64,000 nucleotides of DNA. Source: Amyloporia xantha (lineage: Eukaryota; Basidiomycota; Agaricomycetes; Polyporales; Adustoporiaceae). A program made the translations under genes and the position numbers. This document shows, in pieces, positions 36,863 through 46,858 of this stretch (position 1 is the first letter of the stretch; each line of letters starts with the position of its first letter). Under the pieces are notes generated by a model. That model was not told where the DNA came from, made no database searches, and saw only the letters and a program-made list of their open reading frames with translations. The stretch covers positions 744,001 through 808,000 of the forward strand of contig JAYKKR010000008.1 in assembly GCA_036971615.1 (NCBI GenBank), written 5' to 3'.

Positions 36863-38409
36863 ATGTCACAACTACCGTATCTGCATTCTCCAGATCTCAC
36901 ATCCTACGAGGCAGACGAGAAGATTTTCTCTCCGTCGCTCAACGGTCCACTTCTTTTGGATACTTCCGACGGGGAGCAGGACCGCGGCATCGCTGTTTCA
37001 AATATGAAATCAGCCAACGCAAGCCATCGCAACGTCAACCTTTCTAACAGGGTTATGAAGAAAATGCAAACGACTGTTGCGATCCGCGAGCAAGACCCAC
37101 ATCGCTTTAAGGTGCTCCCCCTGAGACAAATCCGAGGAAGTATGGAGCCTACGTCAGTTGCAAGGGGATCTTCTGGAGAGTCCATTCACAGAGACTGGGC
37201 TGCGGTACTTCGACGGAAGCGCAATATGTCTGCAGGCTCTACACCATTCTCAAGCAGTAGAAGAGGCTACCCCACTGTGAGTACCTGACAATCCCTATAG
37301 TGATGGCCCGGTAGATAGAACCTGAGCAGTCTGTGTCTCGGTTCGATGGTCAAGACACGATAAAGAAGATTGACGAAGACCTGAAGTACAGCTATTCTAC
37401 CCACTCAAGCAGAATTAATTCTGGCGTTTCTCAGAACAGAGATCAGGGACGTCAGTCCGAACATAGACGAGACTCATCCAGGTCCTCTATAGTGGGTGAG
37501 CATCTTGTTAGAAAAATCCGCGACTCTCTCGTGCTGCCCTCAGGGGGTGCCTCTCATTTTCGGGACCAATCGGACCATTACCAAGAAGCGACCGAACACA
37601 TACAGCCTTTGCCCACCCTCTCGACTCTCGATTGCATCGACGCCCCACAAGACAAATACCCAGTCATCCGGTCCGAATCCCGCAGAAAAGACAGTCCCCG
37701 AGACTTCCAATCCCAAGAATTGCATCCATCGGAATGGATTTCCAGAAGACGTTCTCAAACGGTCACCGGGACAGCTAGCTCGAGACGTCGGGTCACCATG
37801 ACAGAGAGCGGCTCAACACAAGGCATGAACGTGAAGCGTCATCCAACAATTATACGACACGCTATCTACGCGCACTCCGGGAGTCAGTTTGCGTACTCAC
37901 ATGTACAAGAGGAGGATCGCAAGGAGAGTCGCGAACAAATGGTTGTCTCTGCCAGGCACACTGCCTTTGTGTTTCCGACTTCGACGAGCAAGGCGCAAGT
38001 AACCTCCGATCGGAATGAGAATCGATCACCAGCGGCGACCGGATCCTCAAGTCTTGTCGGTACGGCGGTGGCGAAAACCAGCAATATCTCGAAGCCTGTT
38101 CCTATAGCTCGGTCTCGACTTGTGTTGGCGGATCTCGACTTGAACACTCTTCCTGTCGCAGATCCTCCAGCGCCCTATCGCCCAACATATCGCCGCGTTC
38201 CGCTTGCGCCCTGGCCCCCACTGGACGTCACGAAGCGGAGCACGAGGGATTCCTTGGACGCTGTCGTCAGAGCAGGCTTGGTGGCAGCAACGGGTCTACC
38301 ACAACCGCATGAGAAATCACAACACGGGCATCATCGAATTGTGCGCGATTTGCTGCGGCAGGTGGATGGGGCGATTGCTGCCTGGAATACCGGAATGTCT
38401 TACCTGTAA
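36863..38409 (+). CDS. Unrecognised disordered Ser/Arg-rich protein, two exons
   Basis: Exon 1 runs from a Met near 36863 (MSQLPYLHSPDLTSYEADEK; an upstream Met at 36827 is also possible) to RRGYPT. A 38-bp intron (37277-37314, GTGAGT...CGGTAG) is removed in phase, and exon 2 continues IEPEQSVSRFDGQDTIKK. The protein of about 500 residues is rich in Ser, Arg, Gln and Asp, with repeated basic clusters (RRKRNMSAG, SRRRSQTVTG). A Pro-rich segment, LPVADPPAPYRPTYRRVPLA, precedes the more ordered C-terminal helix HHRIVRDLLRQVDGAIAAWN. No known domain was recognised. Composition suggests a phosphoregulated scaffold or nuclear protein, which is inference only. Confidence 0.6.
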
Positions 38410-38719
38410 TCAACTATTCTGTCCATTTGTTCAGTCCTACTGCCCCAATTGTTCCCTAGATAGTATCTTTGTATAACCCACAGACTATGATGGTACAGAA
38501 TGTCATGATTGACTCAATTCGACCCTCGGGATGCCTTCCCTCAGGCTCTGCAGGCCAAGCCGAGCGAGTCTGCACACTGCCGATCAAGCGCCGGTGCGGC
38601 ATTTGCCGACATCATTGGGTTTTCATTTCGGGAAATTTTCCGGGCTTCAGCTGGAATTGTCCTCCTACTTCCCGCCAACCCCGCCTTTCCTTCAACCACC
38701 CCCTCTGACTTCTCTCACC
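38410..38719. other. Promoter and 5' leader region of the nucleolin gene
   Basis: 310 bp without a gene. Pyrimidine-rich stretches just before the ATG at 38720 (acccccctctgacttctctcacc) are typical of highly expressed fungal genes. Confidence 0.4.
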
Positions 38720-40732
38720 ATGGCCAAGTCAGCGGACAAGAAAATCGACAAGAAGGCCGACAAGAAGGCTGAAAAGAAGGCTACAAAAGCTTCAACAAAA
38801 GCAGCCCCCGCTGCAAAGGAGGTATCGACCCCTAAGAAGACGCCTATTTCTTCGAAAGAGATCATGGCGAAGGCCAACGTATGTTTTTGTTGAACCATGG
38901 ACTTCAACATGCTCACTATGTTGTGTCGGTTCAAGAAAAAGTCCAAGGTGACACCTAAGAAGAAGCAAGAGAGTAGTAGTGAAGAGTCGTCTGAGTCTGA
39001 GTCCGAGGATGAGAAGCCGGCACCCAAAGTTCAGTCGAAGAAGGTTATTATCAGTCTTTTCATTTCAACGGCATTCTTACTTATGTGAACGGACTGCAAA
39101 TCAGCCGACCAAGCCTGCTTCCTCTTCCAGTGACGAGTCCAGCTCTGCAGAAGACCAACCGAAAAAACCCGCTGTTGCAAATGGCAAGGTAAACTTCGCT
39201 TCTTTCCTCCTTATCGTCTCATTGCTCATTGTCTTTCAGGCGAAAGCTGCAGAGTCTTCAAGCGAGTCATCTTCCGAGAGCGAGTCGGAAGAGAAGCCCA
39301 AGGTCGCGGCCGCCAACGGCAAGGTATGTTGTTCTCTATGCAATTCTAGATTTATTTTCTGACTATTTTCACATAGGCTACTAAAGCAGCTCCCTCTAGC
39401 GACGACAGTGACGATAGTGAATCAGACGATGAGAAGCCCAAGGCTGCCCAGGTCAAGGCTACCCCCAAAAAGGCTGCGCCATCATCAAGTGATAGCGACA
39501 GTAGCTCCGAGGATGAGCCTGCGAAACCGGCAGCTGCTAAAGTCGTGAAGCCAGCCGCTGCCTCCAGCGACAGCAGTTCGGAGGATGAGGCTCCCAAAAA
39601 GGCTGCTCCGGCATCCGCAAAGAAGACCGCACCGGCAAAGGCTGCGACATCAGACGACTCTGACAGTAGCGATGAAAGCTCTGAAGAGGATGTGGAGATG
39701 GCTGATGAGACTGCGAAGTCAACGAAAGGTATATACACACTTTTATGGGACATCAGTGTACGTGGTTGCTGATGGTGGATAATTTAGGCAAGCGTAAGGC
39801 GGACGATGATGCATCCGCGCCTGCGAAAAAGGCCAAGACGGCCGATGGCGACGCTGCAGCCACCGAGGGCTCAGAGTCAAGCAAGACCATTTTCGTCGGC
39901 AAGCTGTCTTGGAATGTTGACAACGACTGGCTATCGCAGGAGTTTGCCGAGTGCGGTGAGGTTGTCTCAGCACGCGTGCAGATGGATCGCAACACTGGCA
40001 AGTCGCGTGGATTCGCGTACGTCACGTTCGCGACCGCCGAGGCTGTTGAAGCCGCCCTTGCTCTCAACGGCAAGGAGATCGACGGACGCGCTGTAAACAT
40101 CGACAAGAGCATAGAGAAGGACCAAAATGCTGTGCGTCAGAACCGCGCGAACGCATTTGGCGACGCCCCTAGCGCAGCTTCTGCGACTCTCTTTGTTGGC
40201 AACCTCAGCTGGGATGCTACGGAGGACTTGCTGTGGGAGACATTCAGCGAGTACGGTGACGTGAAGAGTGTCCGTATGCCGACCGACCGCGAATCCGGCA
40301 AGCCGAAAGGGTTCGGATATGTTGAATTTTCCGACATCGAGGGCGCGAAGAAGGCATTTGAAGGCGCTGCAGGGAGTGAGATTGCTGGTCGTTCGATCAG
40401 GCTTGATTACTCGCTGCCGAGAGATCCTAACGGCGGAGGTCGTGGCGGCGGCCGTGGCTTCGGAGACCGAGGTGGCCGTGGCTTCGGAGACCGAGGAGGT
40501 CGTGGCTTCGGAGACCGAGGCGGTAGAGGCGGTGGACGAGTAAGTGGTATGATCTGTCCACCTTTTCAAAAATGCTAAAGGGTAACTTTAGGGATTTGGT
40601 GGTCGCGGTGGTGGCCGAGGAGGGGACCGGGGACGAGGTGGTGGACGTGGCGGCTTCAGAGGTGCTCCCAGAGGTGGTGCACGCAACGGCGCGATTGCGG
40701 CGTCTGAGGGCAGGAAGACAACTTTCGACTGA
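38720..40732 (+). CDS. NSR1: Nucleolin / Nsr1-type nucleolar RNA-binding protein
   Basis: Nucleolar protein for pre-rRNA processing and ribosome assembly. The start MAKSADKKIDKKADKKAEKK is a Lys-rich leader. Then come at least five acidic Ser/Asp/Glu blocks alternating with KKPAxxNGK or KKAAP segments, several on separate small exons. After GKRKADDDASAPAKKAKT come two RNA-recognition motifs. RRM1 has RNP2 TIFVGKLSW and RNP1 KSRGFAYVTF; RRM2 has RNP2 TLFVGNLSW and RNP1 KPKGFGYVEF. The C-terminus is a GAR domain (RGGGRGFGDRGGR repeats) split by a short intron near 40540-40592, ending EGRKTTFD at 40732. Domain order and length match yeast Nsr1, fission yeast gar2 and animal nucleolin, and the two-RRM form is the fungal one. 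CK2 sites are abundant in the acidic blocks. Confidence 0.95.
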
Positions 40733-41088
40733 GTGCTATGGGTTGTAATCTTATAGTTGTTTTCTTTCGTCTGGAATTCCGTCTGTCGTGTCTTAAGGAT
40801 TATGTGATATGCCTTGCTTAGTATTACGTCCCTGCTATATGATATATCTCTACAGCCTGTATCATGCATTCCATTGAGTCACACATGTAATGACTGGATG
40901 ACTTTCCGTAAGAGTCTGCGGCTTTACGGACGTCCGTAGTTCTATTTCGCCCTTTTGGCCGAGGAGCCGGGGGCCAGTTTTGAGCACCGCTGATGAAAAG
41001 GAAGCCACCAGTGCCCACCGCAACTCCGTTGATGGGAAATCTAGGAGGGGGGGTCGGACCCCCCTTCCAACCTAAATTCGACGAAAAC

Positions 41089-41401
41089 AGAATTGGACAA
41101 GCTTGCTTGTCCAGGGTCTGCGTAGGACGCCACGTGATTCCGCTCCTCTGCGCAACGCGCCTTGACCATCGCGCTTTGACGGGCCACCCTCGACGGCCTC
41201 TGCGCTCACCATGGACAATAGACATGACCCCTATTCCCTCTAGTATATATAGCTCTCGCTGCTTTCAGTCTTTCCTCGTCGTCTGTTCCTTACATCGCGT
41301 ACTCGATAGGTACTTGACTACTTTCTTCTTCTCCGTCGTCTGTTCCTTACATCGCGTACTCGATAGTCGCTTGACTTCGAGTATTGCTCCGTTTCTCTCA
41401 C
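41089..41401 (+). repeat. Split direct repeat A1 of the Ngaro-like element
   Basis: Same length and apparently the same sequence as A2 (45534-45846). It starts with a 20-bp inverted repeat (TGGACAAGC-TT-GCTTGTCCA, 41094-41113). It contains a TATA-like tagtatatatag (41241-41252) and two 33-bp direct copies (41277-41309 and 41334-41366) of cgtcgtctgttcc...ctcgatag. It probably holds the element promoter. Confidence 0.92.
41241..41252 (+). promoter_or_regulatory. TATA-like box in repeat A1
   Basis: tagtatatatag, about 270 bp before the first ORF start at 41520. It is repeated at the same place in A2, as expected for a promoter that must be regenerated at each cycle. Confidence 0.5.
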
Positions 41402-41519
41402 AGGAATTTCGCGTGCGCGCTCCCTTCCGCCTCGCGGCCCCAACGGTCGCTTCTTACGAACTTCTGCACCCGCTCCGGATTCCTCTCTGCCAGACGACCC
41501 ACTTCCTCCTGTCACTGAA

Positions 41520-42440
41520 ATGCCCAGCAGCGAATCTGAAGTCATCCAACCTGTTGCAGGGCCGTCCAACGCAGCCCCCTCTCCTAGTGCGGCCCCTCAA
41601 CCTGCTGCCCCGTTGTCGCTGTCCGCTGAGCAACTCGCGCAGCTTCTCGGAACGGTGGTCTCTCAGCTTCAGCGTGCGCCGGCCGTCGGGGCTGCTACGG
41701 GAACGGCCGCCACGGTTCCCTCTCAGGTAACCGCGGAGTCTTTCCCGGCGTTCTCGATGGCCCCAGCCAGTCAACCTTCAGCCGGTATGTCTCTCTTGGA
41801 TCTTTTTCCTTCCGTCAAGGCAGGCGTCTTGCTCGATATTGCACGACATGATTTCGAGCCTGGGGATCTCTACAAGCTGGATTCGAAGTATCGCGACAAG
41901 GCAGAGCGCTCCGTTCTGGATCTCACTGGCAGCACACTTACCTCACGGACCACTTCTACGAAAGATTACCCCTCGTTCCACTCCCTCTTCCCTCCCCTAA
42001 CCATATACTTCCGAATCCTGACGTCATACGCATCTAGCTGTGGCAACAGTCTCCTCACGAGTCACGTCGCTACTGTGACCATGGAGTACTTGTCTCAGCT
42101 GCAGTCCTTTCACGAGGAGTACCAGTGGTCCGCGGTTCTGGCCTACCACATGGAATTCCATCACCGCCGATTGCGAGATATGGCACGAGGAGACTATAGC
42201 AAGTGGGGGGAGATTGACGCATCCCTGCAGGTGAAGCATCTCTTCGGGCGGGAACGAGCGCGAATTACATCACGCACTCCCAAGCCGGCTGGTGTGGGCA
42301 CCAAGGATTTCTCTTCGGAAGTCTGCCTGAAGTTCAACAGTGGCAAGTGTGATTCCCCCTGTCGTCACAAGCGCATCCACAAGTGCAGCACCTGCGGCGG
42401 GGATCATGGGGCACACTCATGTAACAAGGGCTCTGCCTGA
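41520..42440 (+). CDS. Gag-like ORF1 of the Ngaro-like element
   Basis: 306-residue open frame with an Ala/Pro/Ser-rich N-terminus. A central helical region follows (SLLDLFPSVKAGVLLDIARH, then STKDYPSFHSLFPPLTIYFR). The C-terminal cysteine/histidine knuckle is VCLKFNSGKCDSPCRHK...HKCSTCGGDHGAHSC. By analogy with other tyrosine-recombinase retrotransposons it should bind element RNA. The frame is fully open and ends 53 bp before the first Met of ORF2, in a different frame. Confidence 0.8.
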   Translation: MPSSESEVIQPVAGPSNAAPSPSAAPQPAAPLSLSAEQLAQLLGTVVSQLQRAPAVGAATGTAATVPSQVTAESFPAFSMAPASQPSAGMSLLDLFPSVKAGVLLDIARHDFEPGDLYKLDSKYRDKAERSVLDLTGSTLTSRTTSTKDYPSFHSLFPPLTIYFRILTSYASSCGNSLLTSHVATVTMEYLSQLQSFHEEYQWSAVLAYHMEFHHRRLRDMARGDYSKWGEIDASLQVKHLFGRERARITSRTPKPAGVGTKDFSSEVCLKFNSGKCDSPCRHKRIHKCSTCGGDHGAHSCNKGSA

Positions 42441-42493
42441 GGGCCCGGCAGGATGAGCGGTTCTACCGCCCGTCCACCGCTCGTCCTAGCCGC

Positions 42494-45346
42494 TTGGGCG
42501 AGCTCTCCTCGGTCTACGATCGGCTCCGGCTCTATCGCATTGGCACCCTCTCCTCCTCAGCCCCCAGTTTTGCTCCTTCGCTCTCACAGACCCTCGCGAC
42601 TCATCGGGTCTCACCTTGCCTCAGCCCCCGTACGCTGAGCTTTTCCCCCGGGACCCCCGCCGCCTGCTCGGCCGAACACCGATCCTCGGTGCAATTTCGT
42701 CTCGCCCCTCGGGCCACTCATGGAGAGAACACGCGTCCATCCACGTTGGTAAAGGAGGCATGGGAATATTATCTGTCAGATTATCCAGATCAGGACTTTG
42801 TACGCTCACTTATTCACATAATCGATTATGGTGCCTGCATTGGCTTCATCGCACCTAATCATGAGCAGTCCTGCCGGAATCTCAGAACTGCCCTTGAGAA
42901 TCCATCAGTCATTGACAGTGACATTTCTTCCCTGCTTCAACGTAACCGACTGCACGGGCCCTTTCCCTCGCCACCCTTTACCAACTTCCGCTGCTCTCCC
43001 CTCGGGACAGTTGCGCGCAAACGTAAGCCCACAAAGCTTCGCGTTATCAATCATCTCTCCTGGCCTGACGGCTCTTCCATCAACGATGGGATCCCGGATT
43101 CAGAGGCTCATATTACGTATGAACGCTTCGATCGTGCTCTGGCTGAACTCGCTCGACTAGGCCCTGGCACCCTTCTTGCTAAACTTGACCTCAAAGATGC
43201 GTTTCGGCATATTCCTGTTCGACCGCAGGACTGGCCCCTTCTTGGTTGCCGCTGGGGTGGATCCTTTTATTACTACGTGGTTCTCGTGTTCGGATTGAAG
43301 ACCGCGCCCTATATCTTCAACCTCTTCGCTGAAGCTCTCCACTGGATCATCCAACGCCACATCCCCGCCTCCCTAAAGCATTACCTAGATGACTTCCTGC
43401 CTATGTTCCGGCCTGATACTCCACTTCCATTGGCTAACGCAGCTCTGGACTGGGTCATCGGCCTCGGGGACATCCTCGGCCTCCATTTCCAGCATGAGAA
43501 AACTGTCTATCCTTGTACTTCTCTTGAGTTCCTTGGTCTCGAGCTCGACAGCGTTGCCATGGAAGCGCGGCTCCCCTCCGACAAGCTCACCTATCTGCGG
43601 GATGAGCTTCTACCCTCTTGGGCCTGTCGATCAGCCTGCACTCTGCATGAGCTGCAGGAGCTCATAGGGTTCTTACAGTTCGCTTCACAAGTTATCCCAC
43701 ACTCCCGTGCATTCGTGCAGCGTCTCCTAGAGTTTGGGCGGACTTTCCGCAGCCCTTATGCTGTCCGTCATATCCCCGCCTATGCCCGTGCTGATCTCAC
43801 CTGGTGGCGGACATTCGTCAATGCTTGGAATGGTATTCGAGTCATCACTCCTCCCCGCCCTGTCCTTCACGTTCATACAGACGCCAGTGGGACAAAAGGC
43901 ATTGGTGGTGTCTTTCAGAACCATTGGTACTCTTCGCGCGTACCTCGTCGCTTCCGCGGTTCCCGGCGCGATATTCAGTTCAAGGAGCTGTATGCTGTCG
44001 TTCAGGCAGCCCTGCGCTGGGGAAATGACTGGCGTCACTGCCACGTCGTTTTCCACATCGACAATGAGGTCATTGTGAATGCCATCGAGACGGAGCGCAA
44101 TCGGTCTCGTCATACAATGACTCAGCTACGCTCCTGCTCATGCTCGCCTGCCTTGATTTTTCTTTCTTCTTCCTGGCTTCCTCCAAAGCTAATGCCCTTG
44201 CTGACGCCGCTTCGCTTTCAGTACTCCCGCCTTCGAGCTGGCTCCACACTTGGATCGCACGACCTCATCACCCAACCTCCAGCTCAGTGGTTTGAAACGC
44301 ACTCTCACTACTCACGACAGGTTGCATTCTACCTCTGGCATGGCCTCGCATCCAGCACTCGAAAAACGTACAGCACAGGGCAAAAGTCCTTCATCGACTT
44401 CATTCGCCTCCATCCCTCTTATCTCAACGCCGACGGTTCCTTCCTCCCGGCCTCACAACGAGCTATCATGGAGTGGGTCGCCTACCTGGGTGGACGGTCA
44501 CTCCAGCCAAAAACCATTAAATCCTACCTGTGCGCCGTTCGTTCCCTCCACGTCGACGCTGACATGCCATTCGACTCTTGTGAAGCACCCGTCGTGCAGC
44601 GCCTCATCCGTGGGATCAAGCGCTATCACGGAGAGCGGGATCGCAACCCCAAGCTGCCTATCACCCTGGATATCCTGCAACGGCTGTCCGCCGCCTGTCC
44701 TGAGGCCCCTTCCGCAGCCGACGCGTCCTTCCGGGCAGCCATGTTGACCGCTTTCGCGGGTTTCTTGCGCTGTGGCGAGTTCACTGTCGACCGCCCCGAG
44801 TCCTTTAACCCGGCTACGGCACTCACTCGTGGTGCCGTGCAGTTCCATCCCTCTCCTGACGCACCCACCCATGTTCTCCTCTCCCTCCCTCTTCTAAAAC
44901 TGATCCATTTCGCCGGGTGTCTCGGTTCTGCTTGCTAAGGCCCCTGGTGCTCCCACCTGTCCCGTTGCGGCCCTGCAGCACTTGTTCTTGGTTGATCCTC
45001 GCCCTCCCACTGCTCCTCTATTCGTCGCCAATTCGGACGGTTTCTCTACTGACACGAGCTGATTTCATTGCTCGTCTCAAATTGTCCCTGGCTAGTATTG
45101 GTTTGGATTACTCCCTGCTATTCCGGCCATAGCTTTCGTCGTGGTGCTGCCACATCCGCAGCTGCAGTGGGATACTCAGATTACGAGATTCAGCAACTCG
45201 GCCGCTGGCGCAGCGATGCGTACCGTCTGTACATTGATGTCCCCCGGGATCGGGTCCTTCACCTCTCCTCTCGACTCCACTGGGCCGATCCTCACGCTCA
45301 GCATTTCGAACCTCCGGCTCTTCCCTTCGCTCCTCTCATGGCTTGA
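42494..45346 (+). pseudogene. ORF2: reverse transcriptase, RNase H and tyrosine recombinase, frameshifted
   Basis: The main open frame runs 42494-44938. The reverse transcriptase has LLAKLDLKDAFRHIPV, LVFGLKTAPYIFNLFAEAL and the catalytic YLDD at 43382-43393. RNase H follows with HVHTDASGTKGIGGVF, the Glu in FKELYAVVQAALRW and FHIDNEVIVNAI. Near 44128-44215 the frame shifts and returns: the expected SKANALADAAS segment is in another frame. The tyrosine recombinase begins SSTRKTYSTGQKSFIDFI, with the first active-site Arg region AFAGFLRCGEF. It is then broken by several frameshifts between 44890 and 45125. The last active-site part reappears in another frame: GHSFRRGAATSAAAVG (H-x-x-R) and LGRWRSDAYRLYIDV with the nucleophile Tyr, ending at 45346. 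All catalytic regions can be located, but not in one frame. Confidence 0.85.
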
Positions 45347-45533
45347 GCTCGGCCCGGTCGTCGGTTCCCGGAGCTCGCGTTGCGCGTCGGTCTGCGTCGC
45401 CCCCATCGGGCTGCCCCCGACGCACGCACATCCGCACGCAACGCACTCCCCGAACCAACCGGCTCGCGCGAGAGAGTGGCAGCGACACGAAATCAATTCA
45501 TTTCGTTCGCCATTCACCCAGGACGATCGCAGA
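45340..45533 (+). repeat. Split direct repeat B1
   Basis: 194 bp, apparently identical to B2 (45909-46102). It starts at the very end of the recombinase coding region (ggcttgagctcggcccgg) and abuts A2 directly (...gatcgcaga/agaattgg). Confidence 0.92.
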
Positions 45534-45846
45534 AGAATTGGACAAGCTTGCTTGTCCAGGGTCTGCGTAGGACGCCACGTGATTCCGCTCCTCTGCGCAA
45601 CGCGCCTTGACCATCGCGCTTTGACGGGCCACCCTCGACGGCCTCTGCGCTCACCATGGACAATAGACATGACCCCTATTCCCTCTAGTATATATAGCTC
45701 TCGCTGCTTTCAGTCTTTCCTCGTCGTCTGTTCCTTACATCGCGTACTCGATAGGTACTTGACTACTTTCTTCTTCTCCGTCGTCTGTTCCTTACATCGC
45801 GTACTCGATAGTCGCTTGACTTCGAGTATTGCTCCGTTTCTCTCAC
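45534..45846 (+). repeat. Split direct repeat A2
   Basis: 313 bp, apparently identical to A1, including the leading 20-bp inverted repeat (45539-45558), the TATA-like box and the paired 33-bp copies. Confidence 0.92.
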
Positions 45847-45908
45847 CCCTCCCATCCGCATTCCCTCTTGTCTTACGTAGTGTTTCGCTCATGTATTTCG
45901 CTCCCACC

Positions 45909-46102
45909 GGCTTGAGCTCGGCCCGGTCGTCGGTTCCCGGAGCTCGCGTTGCGCGTCGGTCTGCGTCGCCCCCATCGGGCTGCCCCCGACGCACGCACAT
46001 CCGCACGCAACGCACTCCCCGAACCAACCGGCTCGCGCGAGAGAGTGGCAGCGACACGAAATCAATTCATTTCGTTCGCCATTCACCCAGGACGATCGCA
46101 GA
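45909..46102 (+). repeat. Split direct repeat B2
   Basis: 194 bp, matching B1. It marks the right end of the element, and the next base (46103) returns to the host TIR element. The 62 bp between A2 and B2 have no second copy in the window. Confidence 0.92.
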
Positions 46103-46318
46103 CAGGCTGTAAACGGGCGCTCATCAGAGGATTCGACACTAATTTCCCGATTCCCCGCGAGACCAATCTCTCACGTGCTGATTTGAGTCTCGTGATGACC
46201 TTCGCTGGGTTTTGATTTTCCTTCCCATTTCGGCTTAGCAGACTTTTCAGAAAGCGGAGACTTAAGCTGTTTAGAATCTACGGACGTCCGTAGAGCCGCA
46301 GACTCTTACGGAAAGTCA

Positions 46319-46858
46319 CCCACTTTCAGGACAAACCTGGCGCCTCGAAGTGATGTGCGGTTGCAGATTGTGATGAGTTGGGGTGCGTCACTAGTGCCTT
46401 GTCAGTATGGTTTCTCCCGTGGCAGACATACATATATTGGGAATCACGGCTGCAGTATTATCAATAGACGTTGGTTTCCAGCGCTCGGCTTCTCAAAAGT
46501 GAAACCATGCATCTATGATTTGGGCTTGGGCATTGGCACGGGCCCCGACCAATAGGGTCGGTATCGTGAACGCTATAGGTTCTCGTCTCTTTCAACCATT
46601 GCATCCAGCAAGGAAGTACAAGCTTGACCAGTAGTACTGATTTGAAACATTAGATAGGATTAAGATAGATACAGTCATCTGTGGGTATGTAGCGTCACCA
46701 ATATTGAAAGCAAACAGCTATTAGACAGAGAACGTATATGCCCGTATCGAGCCATAACATAGCGACTAATGATAACTAAGCAAGACTGATCCGGCTCGGA
46801 CGAGGAACTCCTCACGAATATTAACATGTCCCAGAGGCAAAATACCATCCTGTTCCAC
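46319..46858. other. Intergenic, 3' side of RIC8
   Basis: No gene is seen. It holds the RIC8 3' UTR and AT-rich sequence. Confidence 0.45.

Larger units (their letters stand above)
41089..46102 (+). mobile_element. Ngaro-like tyrosine-recombinase (DIRS order) retrotransposon
   Basis: About 5.0 kb with the split direct repeat layout known for Ngaro/PAT elements: A1 (41089-41401), coding region, B1 (45340-45533), A2 (45534-45846), 62-bp linker, B2 (45909-46102). The A repeats are both 313 bp and the B repeats both 194 bp, each pair apparently identical. The coding region has a gag-like ORF with a zinc knuckle, then reverse transcriptase, RNase H and tyrosine recombinase. No methyltransferase domain was recognised, which favours Ngaro over DIRS or PAT. 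No target duplication is expected for recombinase-based integration and none is seen. The recombinase half carries frameshifts, so this copy is probably not autonomous. Confidence 0.92.
40899..46318. mobile_element. Small TIR element split by the Ngaro-like insertion
   Basis: Perfectly placed 41-bp terminal inverted repeats at 40899-40939 and 46278-46318 differ by one base. They start TGACTTTCCGTAAGAGTC and end in the palindrome TACGGACGTCCGTA. Without the retrotransposon the element would be about 406 bp (40899-41088 plus 46103-46318) with no coding capacity, i.e. MITE-like. A target-site duplication was not found. Confidence 0.85.

Noticed and set aside
42494..44938. LTR retrotransposon (Gypsy/Copia)
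   Set aside because: There are no simple long terminal repeats, no DDE integrase and no aspartic protease. The repeats are split and a tyrosine recombinase is present.
44350..45346. Phage-type integrase or Crypton
   Set aside because: The recombinase is fused downstream of reverse transcriptase and RNase H and lies within split direct repeats, so it belongs to a retrotransposon.
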